DNA of 64,000 nt from Planctomycetota bacterium. Its GTDB lineage: Bacteria; Planctomycetota; PLA2; JAEUHO01. Positions 44,401 through 50,276 of this stretch are shown in pieces (position 1 is the stretch's first letter; each line of letters starts with the position of its first letter). The notes beneath the pieces are model-generated. The model was given only the letters and a program-made list of their open reading frames with translations, did no database searches and was not told the origin of the DNA. The translations under genes were made by a program, and so were the position numbers. The stretch is taken from assembly GCA_029259775.1 (NCBI GenBank), contig JAJDEN010000008.1, positions 310,001 to 374,000 on the forward strand, given 5' to 3'.

Positions 44401-45023
44401 CCGACTACGGGACGATCGCGAAGTCGACCGAACGTGTCCACCGTGGTGCTTCCGGCTTGAAGTTGATGCGGCTGCCGGCCTCGCGCGCGGAGATCCAGGC
44501 GATCGGGACGACGCGCCTTCTGGGAGCGAAGGCTTCGGAGTCCGGGCTGCAAGCCGCGATCAGCGACGCGAAGCGTTGGCGTGCGGTTCACTTTGCGTGC
44601 CACGGGCTGGTGGACCCCGAGCATCCGATGCGCTCGTCGCTTGCGCTCACGGCGGATACGGAGAACGACGGCTTTCTCACGGCGCTCGAGATCTTCCCGA
44701 TGAAGATCCCGGCGGACCTGGTGGTCATGTCGGCTTGCGAGACCGCCATGGGCAGGATCTACAAGACCGAGGGCATCCTCGGACTTACGCGCGCGTTCAT
44801 GTTCGCGGGCGCACCGCGCGTGATCTGCTCTCTATGGAAGGTGGACGACGCGGCCACCCAGGCGCTGATGATCAAGTTCTACGAGCTATGGAACCCGAAG
44901 GGTGCCGCCAAGGGTCTGAGCGCAGCTGCCGCGCTCAAGCAGGCGCAGGAGCACATCAAGGCGCAGACGCAGTGGAAGCATCCCTACTACTGGGCGGCGT
45001 GGGTCTTGTGGGGCTTGCCCTAG
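41475..45023 (+). CDS. Exported TPR-CHAT (caspase-like) protein
   Basis: This 1182-residue protein starts at GTG 41475, five bases after AGGAGG. A signal peptide (VRRLSIIALTVFLSMGAAAA) is followed by some ten TPR/kinesin-light-chain-type repeats (about 150-720; e.g. LTNMGTALLKLGRFDEALVA, LGNLGRPQLNIGEHARALEL). The C-terminal about 330 residues form a CHAT domain with the caspase-type dyad: H1043 in VHFACHGL and C1088 in VVMSACETAMG, plus GAPRVICSLWKVDD and the terminal HPYYWAAWVLWG. CHAT proteins are cysteine proteases; known ones cleave gasdermins or act with CRISPR, but this one appears exported and alone. An inverted repeat CCCTCCGGC/GCCGGAGGG lies 13 bases after the stop. Confidence 0.92.
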   Translation: MRRLSIIALTVFLSMGAAAAEEKPSPKAKALTAEQAADAIVVAAETKDTAALKKLAEARAPDPWIVASLLCHRDKHDAAAAFATAAPRKATTGLKAYVASRRGKPKDEKARKALEVLNGHVDAKSWRAATAVAVPPSSDAVIAIRLAFGRGLALSALSKSPKVRELFGKIEAAAEKLGWWARIARARSAAGMCAYREGRFDVAAALWTQALKLNEDLGANKSTMIGSLSNTGVAQLRMRAWKQAIETFRRVITWQEELGNKRGVILAFGSIASAQKGLRNVGDAAATYEHQLKLYEALGDKGGMTKTLHALGGTYHVAGQHEKSLATYRRALALGESVGNQRSVASSLTNMGTALLKLGRFDEALVALKRSTKILESVGDTRHLATTLHNMAGVLQKLGRNAESVTHWEHSLRLQTELGDSKIIRATLRSLGGAQYRVGSFPSALATYRRLLATAEASGDKAAIADAHHHVGTLHQLLGAYSKALLSYRRTLAIYESIGEHRLVAMTLGNLGRPQLNIGEHARALELYERALSTYGPDDHHKRAKCMDNMGEVYREMGKHDDALSWHKRALALKESLGDKYQIAMSIANIGSVQGQTGAYADAIVSYRRAIAVFEELGYTHDLAAAWANIGGALASDQKYAEAIKALQKAQEVRGESTSHRFQAASHSGLAAAYLGMREYKKSIASARAAVEAINKFSQGLAEGEGAGARDLHAKAFDRGSRAAVMADSADDLLWFLEQGRAGSLREALGSREALEVAVIPEGLRAALATARDRSRQLLGELRTAQKRRNFKAVRKAKRNWDEAEAAVSRAARRIQLEAKAAAQVTLSDPDTREAICKRLAPDEVIVIYGLTAKAVLTVTLSKDGARARAQPVAERLGSLLEELALDDVDTDSTKTVAALRKLLAAPLELGKGVKRVLVSPTGQLGYVPFSLLFPNREVVYVPSATTHGLLLAQAAASAPRAGTARVQDILALGDPDYGTIAKSTERVHRGASGLKLMRLPASRAEIQAIGTTRLLGAKASESGLQAAISDAKRWRAVHFACHGLVDPEHPMRSSLALTADTENDGFLTALEIFPMKIPADLVVMSACETAMGRIYKTEGILGLTRAFMFAGAPRVICSLWKVDDAATQALMIKFYELWNPKGAAKGLSAAAALKQAQEHIKAQTQWKHPYYWAAWVLWGLP

Positions 45024-45116
45024 GCGACAGGCGTGCCCTCCGGCTTGGCGAGGTAGGGGACGCACCGCAGGAGGCCGCCGGAGGGCCGAGGAGCAGCAAC
45101 GGAATGCAGAGAAGAG

Positions 45117-45170
45117 TGGTGGGCGTTACTGGACTCGAACCAGTGACCCCCAGCTTGTCGAGCTGGTAAA
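45117..45170 (-). other. Attachment site: 3' half of tRNA-Val(GAC)
   Basis: The minus strand carries an anticodon arm (CCAGC-TCGACAA-GCTGG, anticodon GAC), a variable loop, a perfect T arm (ACTGG-TTCGAGT-CCAGT), then AACGCCC, A and CCA. It strongly resembles bacterial tRNA-Val(GAC). No matching acceptor 5' strand (GGGCGTT) or D arm exists upstream, and position 33 is C instead of the universal U, so it is not a working tRNA. Integrases commonly leave such a 3' copy at the far end of an element. Its orientation places the element to the right. Confidence 0.8.
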
Positions 45171-45406
45171 GGCCATGCAAGCGGAGTCCAGGTACCAAAC
45201 CCCACGTCACGACAGGGGGTTTGAAGCCCGGACGGACGCGGCTCGGCGCCGAGGTATGCCCTGCGTCGGGTGGTTGGAAAGAACGGTGAAGGTCTCGCTC
45301 TCAGGAGGGTGACTCCCGGCTCGACCGCGACCATTGAAAACTACGCTGGCAACAGGCACAAGTGGGGAGGCTCGACTGAGGGCGCCGGGGCAATGCTCCG
45401 CGTAGG

Positions 45407-46330
45407 CTACCCAGCGCCGAAGAAGGTAAGGACTGCGCGGCCAATCTCCGCGCCGACCGAGGCGGCTGTCGTATCAACGGCAGATCCCATCACCTTTCCT
45501 GTGACTCGGCCAACCCAGTCTGCCGCTCGTCGACCTAGTCCGGCCTTCGGCGGCGCCTCCTCCGCTACGATGATCTCTAGGTCCGCGATGTCCTCCTCGG
45601 TAACACCAATAGTCCGCAGGGCGTCTACCAGCGACTCGACGTTGCCGGGGAGAACCACATTGTGCTGCGTGACTCCCTGGGAGCCGATGGCGATGTTCCC
45701 CTGTCCACCTTGAATGTTCACAACGAAGGACTGGAGAACCGCATCCGCGCCAATCTTCGGAACCTCGCGCGTCTGCACCACCAGCCCCGGAGACGATCTC
45801 CGCAAGTCGATCACGAACCTGAGGAGTCGAGTGCGCACTGTTGCGACAAGCTCCTCCACTACGTTGCGGGGGATCTCCTGCCATGCCTCGACGAGCGCCA
45901 TTCCCGAGAAGATCGGGTGCTCCTGCATGAGGATGATGAGGTTGGGCGGCCACGGAGCGCGGAACGTGCCCCCAGAGCCTTCGTCAGGTCCACGCTTCAG
46001 TAGGGATTCATAATTCGAGATACCATCCATGCAGGTGAACGTCTCCGCATAGCGTCGGAGACCATCAGGCATGCACGCGGGCGGTATGGCTGCGTTCCGG
46101 ATCCCACTGCCGAACGGTCCACTGAAGTGACCGAGCGCACGAGTTCCGAAACGACGATACTCAGGGACTTCATCATGTCCTCGATACCCGTCCAGTTCCT
46201 GGTCAACCCAGTGGCGCAGTTCGTCGCTGCGTAGGGCTGACGCTAGGAGCAGCGCCTTCCGAAGGAGTGTGACGGTGCTGGTCCCATCATCGACAGTCGC
46301 ATTTTCTATGTCTGCGAGCAAGTCAGCCAC
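45407..46330 (-). CDS. AbiTii-domain protein, putative phage defence
   Basis: This 307-residue protein starts at GTG 46330, with AAGGA six bases upstream. Residues about 18-60 match the AbiTii pattern (TVTLLRKALLLASALRSDEL, RHWVDQELDGYRGHDEVPEY, R). The domain continues to about residue 190 (PNLIILMQEHPIFSGMALVE; VATVRTRLLRFVIDLR). The C-terminal third is different: VQGGQGNIAIGSQ-like residues near 215-225, an acidic region, and a glycine/alanine-rich helix (ADWVGRVTGKVMGSAVDTTA) that could insert into a membrane. AbiTii is named for abortive-infection contexts. It lies at the prophage edge on the strand opposite to the lytic genes, typical of a superinfection-exclusion or defence gene. Confidence 0.78.
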   Translation of the reverse strand: MADLLADIENATVDDGTSTVTLLRKALLLASALRSDELRHWVDQELDGYRGHDEVPEYRRFGTRALGHFSGPFGSGIRNAAIPPACMPDGLRRYAETFTCMDGISNYESLLKRGPDEGSGGTFRAPWPPNLIILMQEHPIFSGMALVEAWQEIPRNVVEELVATVRTRLLRFVIDLRRSSPGLVVQTREVPKIGADAVLQSFVVNIQGGQGNIAIGSQGVTQHNVVLPGNVESLVDALRTIGVTEEDIADLEIIVAEEAPPKAGLGRRAADWVGRVTGKVMGSAVDTTAASVGAEIGRAVLTFFGAG

Positions 46331-46441
46331 GGCGATTCCTTCTGGGCGGGTGAGCGGGCAACCGAGTCGCGTGCCTAGGGCGCCAAGGATCCTCGACTGC
46401 GAAGAGGATCTTGCGAATGAGGTCCAGATCGCGCTTCACGG

Positions 46442-46681
46442 CTAGTGCTTCTTGTCCTTCGGCGGGTGGGGGTCGTTGCCGAACGAGTCTTTGTCCTGGA
46501 TGCGGCCGTCCTTGCCTTTGATGACAAGCTCGACCTTGTCGCGGCGGGCCATCGGCCTTGCCGCCGAGTCGGCGTCGGACTTCCGGTCGTGTTTGGACGA
46601 GGCACGCTTCGCACCCTGCCGCTTCACCTGCCAGCCGCCGTCTTCGTGCGGGCTGATTTCAATATCACGCTTCTTGGCCAT
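46442..46681 (-). CDS. DUF2188 family protein
   Basis: This 79-residue protein matches the DUF2188 pattern over its whole length: EISPHEDGGWQVKRQGAKRA, SSKHDRKSDADSAARPMARR, VELVIKGKDGRIQDKDSFGN, DPHPPKDKK. AGGAG lies eight bases before ATG 46681. The family is widespread and short, with no known function; it is often near defence or mobile genes. It is upstream of the AbiTii gene on the same strand, 111 bases apart, and possibly co-expressed with it. Confidence 0.85.
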   Translation of the reverse strand: MAKKRDIEISPHEDGGWQVKRQGAKRASSKHDRKSDADSAARPMARRDKVELVIKGKDGRIQDKDSFGNDPHPPKDKKH

Positions 46682-47170
46682 CAGACAGTCTCCTGTTGCC
46701 GGGTGTTCTCGAATGCCCTCCATCATCCGGCACCGGTCCCCCAGCAAATCGAGACCACTGCATGCGCGACGGTACGAGGCGGGAGGGACAGTCCCGAGAG
46801 CCCAAGACGTGGGGGATGCACTAGCCACGGTCGATGTGGTGCGTGGGGTGTATCCAACGTTGGAGGCACGCCCCGGTCGGGAAGACCGCGTTGACGTAGG
46901 TTCGCCGACCGGCGTGGCGCGGTCAGATTTTCTTTGGAACCAACCCGCCAACTTGGGCGTCTCCATACTCCAAGTCCACAGCCTGTGTGCGTGGACAGCC
47001 AATAGCGCCAATTATCGACCGCCCACGACGCCTCCGAATACGCGAGGCCGGACAGGGTGGACCAAGGCGCATGAGCGACAAAACCGGATCACGGGACGCA
47101 GGAGCTACAGCTCCGGCGTTTGTTGCCATGCCCTTCGTGCGCTCCCGTGCTCCACAACTGGAGTAACGAA
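46682..47170. other. Divergent intergenic region at the start of the early operon
   Basis: These 489 bases lie between the leftward accessory genes and the rightward early genes, where a temperate phage normally has its control region. No repressor gene or clear operator pair is visible. A nearby palindrome-like GGAGCTACAGCTCC lies at 47101-47114. Promoters for both directions should be here. Confidence 0.35.
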
Positions 47171-47959
47171 ATGGCTATCGACGCTGCGTCCAACCCGGAC
47201 GCCCAAATGGACCCTGCGAAGCGGGCAGAAACCGCACCCAGTGGGGCGAGCACACCCCCCGAGCCCCTGGACGATTCCAGTCAACTGGAAAAGGCCGCCG
47301 CCGAGTACGAGCGGCTGACGAGGAGGGCCGACCGGACTGACCACCTAGGGACCGTTCGTCGGTTCGAGGCTGCGCGGGTCGCCCACAAGGCCGCCGAGGC
47401 GGAAGGCAAGGCCACGGACGTCGTCGCTGCGCTGGTCGCCCGCACCGGGCGCAAGCAGAGCTGGATCTACGAAGAGCTACGGCTCGCGAGGGTCTACACG
47501 CTCGATGATGTGAAGAACCTCGGGCACAAGTGGACACACCTCCAGGCCGTCATCACGCCCGTCAAGAAGCTGCGCGGGATCAAGAGCCTGCGCGGTAACG
47601 AGGGCATGGTCCGCGAGGAGGCGCTCAAGTGGCTCAAGGACGAGAGCCTCGTGACGGTGCAGGACATCAAGAAGGCCATCGAGCACGAGGATGAGAAGCG
47701 GTTCCAGGCCACGCAGCCGGACCCCGACCCTGACGCGCTGGCCGAGGCCGAACGGCAGGAGGCGATCGAGCGCTTGGCTGAACTGCTGAAGGAAGCCCAG
47801 CCGCTGGCGAAGGCGCTCGTGGGCGACGAGTACACCGACGAAGACCGGCGGCACCTCCGCAGCCTGACGCCCAGCGGCTGCATCTTCGAACTCTCCAACG
47901 CCCTCAACGGGCTGTGTGGCGAGACCGCACGCGAGTTGGGTGAGCACGGCACCAAGTAA
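47171..47959 (+). CDS. Phage early protein with predicted helix-turn-helix
   Basis: This 262-residue protein has GGAG seven bases before ATG 47171. A disordered N-terminus (to about 60) precedes a helical region: VVAALVARTGRKQSWIYEEL, LARVYTLDDVKNLGHKWTHL, QAVITPVKKL. This resembles ParB/KorB-type or replication-organiser HTH segments; a basic patch (KKLRGIKSLRGNEG) follows. The second half is acidic and helical. It is the first gene of the rightward early operon, so regulation, partition or replication is possible. No firm family. Confidence 0.6.
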   Translation: MAIDAASNPDAQMDPAKRAETAPSGASTPPEPLDDSSQLEKAAAEYERLTRRADRTDHLGTVRRFEAARVAHKAAEAEGKATDVVAALVARTGRKQSWIYEELRLARVYTLDDVKNLGHKWTHLQAVITPVKKLRGIKSLRGNEGMVREEALKWLKDESLVTVQDIKKAIEHEDEKRFQATQPDPDPDALAEAERQEAIERLAELLKEAQPLAKALVGDEYTDEDRRHLRSLTPSGCIFELSNALNGLCGETARELGEHGTK

Positions 47960-48035
47960 CCGATTCCCGCCCGGACGGTTGTTTGGTGGGGGGATCCGGG
48001 ATAGCTCCCTGCCGCATTTTGGAGATAGGACAATT

Positions 48036-48515
48036 GTGAGAAATATCAAGAACGCGGACCTGGCCGCCAGAACCCAGGTGACAAAGTCTAGTTGGAAGAA
48101 AGGCGTTCATCAGGTCGCCATAATCGAAGCGAGGCTCGGTGAGTCAGCTACCGGCAAGGCCCGGATCGAGCTGCACTTGATGGGGGACGACGGTGAAGAG
48201 ATTCGCCGCGACCTCTACTACACCGACGCAGCACGGGCTCACACCAAGGCGACGATGGAAAGTCTCGGCGTCGACATAGATGCCTTGGACTTCCTCGGTC
48301 AGCTCGACAGGCTGCGGGGCACCAGGGTCAACATCCGGATCAAGTTCCACCCGCTCAAGGCGGAACCGGATGTCAGCGCCATCTGGCCCATCGAGGCACA
48401 GCCGTCACAGGAGGAGCTGCTCAAGCGGTTCCGCCAAGGCAACAGCGTCACTGTCCCTGAAGACGATGACGACGAGCTGCTCGATGTGGAGTCGGAGGTG
48501 GACCATGGGAAGTGA
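48036..48515 (+). CDS. Phage early protein, possible single-stranded DNA-binding type
   Basis: This 159-residue protein starts at GTG 48036, with AGGA five bases upstream. The beta-rich part (KKGVHQVAIIEARLGESATG; ARIELHLMGDDGEEIRRDLY; TRVNIRIKFHPLKAEPD) followed by a charged acidic tail (VPEDDDDELLDVESE) is the layout of phage ssDNA-binding proteins such as DUF669/OB-fold families, in which an acidic tail binds partner proteins. The family match is not certain. Confidence 0.5.
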   Translation: MRNIKNADLAARTQVTKSSWKKGVHQVAIIEARLGESATGKARIELHLMGDDGEEIRRDLYYTDAARAHTKATMESLGVDIDALDFLGQLDRLRGTRVNIRIKFHPLKAEPDVSAIWPIEAQPSQEELLKRFRQGNSVTVPEDDDDELLDVESEVDHGK

Positions 48516-48741
48516 TCTGTCTGAAGCAGATTACATTCGTCTGCTCGATGCACTGGAGAAGTTCCTCGACGCTGACGTGGCCAGCAGCCCGCTGAGCCAC
48601 GCCTCGCTGTTCGCACTACGCGAGTGCAGCCGGAGGTTCCACAACAGGATCGAGGACGCGATTCGCAGTCGCGTTGACGGCATCCCTGACTTCCTCCCCG
48701 AGGACATCGGAACGGAAGGGGACGACCATGGGCAAGCGTAG
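48505..48741 (+). CDS. Small phage protein of unknown function
   Basis: This 78-residue helical, acidic protein starts at ATG 48505 inside the end of the preceding gene (11-base overlap), with GGAGGT just upstream. It contains SEADYIRLLDALEKFLDADV and IPDFLPEDIGTEGDD. No family recognised. The overlap indicates translational coupling in the early operon. Confidence 0.6.
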   Translation: MGSDLSEADYIRLLDALEKFLDADVASSPLSHASLFALRECSRRFHNRIEDAIRSRVDGIPDFLPEDIGTEGDDHGQA

Positions 48742-48901
48742 CTCGCTGATTGGTCGGTATGTAGCCCAAGGCCGGGAGCGGCACAGGCGGCAGGCGGATG
48801 AACAGGATCGGGAGCGGGCGCAGCATGCCCGCTCCCGAATGCTCCAGCGGTTGCACGCACGGACCGCCCGTCGACGCCAGGAGGCCGACCATGGGAAATG
48901 A
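48728..48901 (+). CDS. Small basic phage protein
   Basis: This 57-residue, strongly basic protein (RERHRRQADEQDRERAQHAR; RMLQRLHARTARRRQEADHG) starts at ATG 48728, overlapping the previous gene by 14 bases. The composition suits nucleic-acid binding or a coiled coil. Very short and low complexity, but start context and overlaps on both sides match its neighbours. Confidence 0.5.
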   Translation: MGKRSSLIGRYVAQGRERHRRQADEQDRERAQHARSRMLQRLHARTARRRQEADHGK

Positions 48902-49256
48902 CCACGCCCAGGACCCTCGGTACGCCTGGGGACTCGCAGATGAGATCATGGAGAAGTTCTTGCTCGGTGTCGGGCGGTTGCTGCACGAGGACTACTCGCT
49001 TCCACGCGCCGAGTACATGAAGGGCCACCCCGATTCGGGGTGGCCCGCCCTCTTCGTTCAGCTCCCCGGTGACGTTCGAGTCACGATCATGGATGGGCGC
49101 GACGGAGGCCACCCGGCTGGCACCGTGACGGTGTGGGACTCCCGCACCAAGACGGAGAAGCGGTTCTCCTTGGTCGACGGCGATCCTGGCATGGCCGAGT
49201 TGTTCGTTGCTGACTACGTGGCTGAGCTAGAGACGGAAGGGGGTGCCCGTGCGTAA
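48891..49256 (+). CDS. Phage protein of unknown function
   Basis: This 121-residue protein starts at ATG 48891 (11-base overlap with the previous gene, GGAGG upstream). It carries an alpha/beta pattern: EIMEKFLLGVGRLLHEDYSL, FVQLPGDVRVTIMDGRDGGH, TVTVWDSRTKTEKRFSLVDG. No family recognised. It is the largest of the small coupled genes here. Confidence 0.6.
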   Translation: MGNDHAQDPRYAWGLADEIMEKFLLGVGRLLHEDYSLPRAEYMKGHPDSGWPALFVQLPGDVRVTIMDGRDGGHPAGTVTVWDSRTKTEKRFSLVDGDPGMAELFVADYVAELETEGGARA

Positions 49257-49335
49257 GCCCATCCCCACTTGGCCCAAGGTCGGGTCCCGCCGGGGCCATC
49301 CATCACCGTCCAGGAAGAGCCTGACGAACTTCTAA
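49249..49335 (+). CDS. Possible 28-residue basic peptide gene
   Basis: A GTG at 49249 overlaps the stop of the preceding gene (GTGCGTAA) and follows GGAAGGGGGTG. It would encode MRKPIPTWPKVGSRRGHPSP and eight more residues to a TAA. The overlap style matches the rest of the operon, but the peptide is too short to judge. Confidence 0.3.
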   Translation: MRKPIPTWPKVGSRRGHPSPSRKSLTNF

Positions 49336-49649
49336 ACCTGTAATCCACTCAGGGGACTACAGCAACACGCGAAGGCTGTATGGGATGGACGCGACTTTGT
49401 GCCTGCGTCCGTGGATCGAGGTGGGCGCAGCCCTAGCAACAAAACGGGCCGGTGCGGGGATGTCCCTCGCACCGGCCCACCCATCAACGAGATGGGGCAC
49501 TGGAGACAGCAACGTGAGCTTGCTGGAACTTTAGATACATGGCCGCACACCGCCACGCATCGCCAGCGCCCTGCACGAGTAGATACGAGTACGACTAAGA
49601 CGAAGTTCGAAGTCAAAGATACCGGTGTCAGCCACAAGGAGACATCGAC
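49336..49649. other. Intergenic region with a strong hairpin
   Basis: About 310 bases without a convincing gene. The open frame at 49399-49659 is low-information and lacks a ribosome binding site. The main feature is the stem-loop at 49446-49478, so this may be a break between two early transcription units. Confidence 0.4.
49446..49478. terminator. Perfect 11-bp stem-loop, terminator-like or regulatory
   Basis: GGGCCGGTGCG and CGCACCGGCCC pair perfectly around an 11-base loop that contains a further GGGA/TCCC pairing. There is no T tract after it on the plus strand; the other side reads GTTTTGTT on the minus strand. It could be a Rho-aided terminator, an RNA-stability element or a protein-binding site. 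Confidence 0.45.
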
Positions 49650-49826
49650 ATGGCACTGAGCAAAGAAGACATGGAGCGCGGCAACGCCCTCCGCAAAGCC
49701 CTTCACGAGGAGAGGGTCGAGAAGATCCGCCGCCACATCGCGGAACGGGGAATCCTCGACGCAACAAACCGACTCATCACGCTGCTGCACAAGCAGCGCA
49801 ACAACAACGAGGACATCAGGAAGTGA
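49650..49826 (+). CDS. Small helical phage protein
   Basis: A 58-residue protein starts at ATG 49650, seven bases after AAGGAG. It reads MALSKEDMERGNALRKALHE, then ERVEKIRRHIAERGILDATN, RLITLLHKQRNNNEDIRK. This is a single long amphipathic helix or helical pair. The next gene starts at GTG 49823, overlapping its stop by four bases (GTGA), which supports both genes. No family recognised. Confidence 0.6.
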   Translation: MALSKEDMERGNALRKALHEERVEKIRRHIAERGILDATNRLITLLHKQRNNNEDIRK

Positions 49827-50017
49827 CAAAGCCAAGAACGAAGAAGTGCAACGACTGCGGGAGGGTGCTCCCCATCACCGACTTCCACAAGATCCGCAAG
49901 GAACTCGAATACCGACGCCCGTACTGCAAGCCCTGCAGCTACCAGCGCATCAAGGCCTGGACCCAGCGCAAGATCGCCGAGGCACGCGCAGCAGCGCACG
50001 AGCAGGGGGAGGAGTAG
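49823..50017 (+). CDS. Small zinc-finger phage protein
   Basis: A 64-residue protein with a C-x2-C / C-x2-C zinc site: KKCNDCGRVLPITDFHK and YCKPCSYQRIKAW. The pattern (KxCxxCGxxxPxxxF) is shared with phage zinc ribbons and with the zinc knuckle of recombination-endonuclease-VII-like proteins, but the catalytic part of such nucleases is absent. The GTG overlaps the previous stop. Confidence 0.65.
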   Translation: MTKPRTKKCNDCGRVLPITDFHKIRKELEYRRPYCKPCSYQRIKAWTQRKIAEARAAAHEQGEE

Positions 50018-50018
50018 A

Positions 50019-50276
50019 ATGCGGCACACCACGTACAAGATCCTGCAAGTGATCCCCGCGCCTCCCGGGCTGCAAATGAAGTGGAACGACGGAGAGCGCG
50101 AGTGGAACGAGCCAGCCGAGTTCTACGGCCTCGTCCAGGAGCAGACCGTGGAGAAGGGCGAGGTGATCGAGGTGTTCGACCCCGTCGTCACGCCCCTCAC
50201 CCTGGACGAGACAACCGGCGAGTATGACCCGGCGTTCAATGACGGCAGTTACTGCGGAGTGGGGCGTGCGTCATGA
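50019..50276 (+). CDS. Phage protein of unknown function
   Basis: This 85-residue protein starts one base after the zinc-finger gene, with GGGGGAGGAG just before ATG 50019. It reads like a small beta-rich adaptor (YKILQVIPAPPGLQMKWNDG; EFYGLVQEQTVEKGEVIEVF). It overlaps the helicase start by four bases (ATGA), so it is coupled with it. No family recognised. Confidence 0.65.
   Translation: MRHTTYKILQVIPAPPGLQMKWNDGEREWNEPAEFYGLVQEQTVEKGEVIEVFDPVVTPLTLDETTGEYDPAFNDGSYCGVGRAS

Noticed and set aside
45117-45195. Complete tRNA gene
   Set aside because: The sequence upstream of the anticodon arm has no D arm and does not pair with the acceptor strand (at best five of seven), and base 33 is not U. 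Only the 3' half is tRNA.
49399-49659. Open frame of 86 codons in the early region
   Set aside because: It has low-information composition, no ribosome binding site, contains the perfect hairpin and overlaps a better supported gene at 49650.
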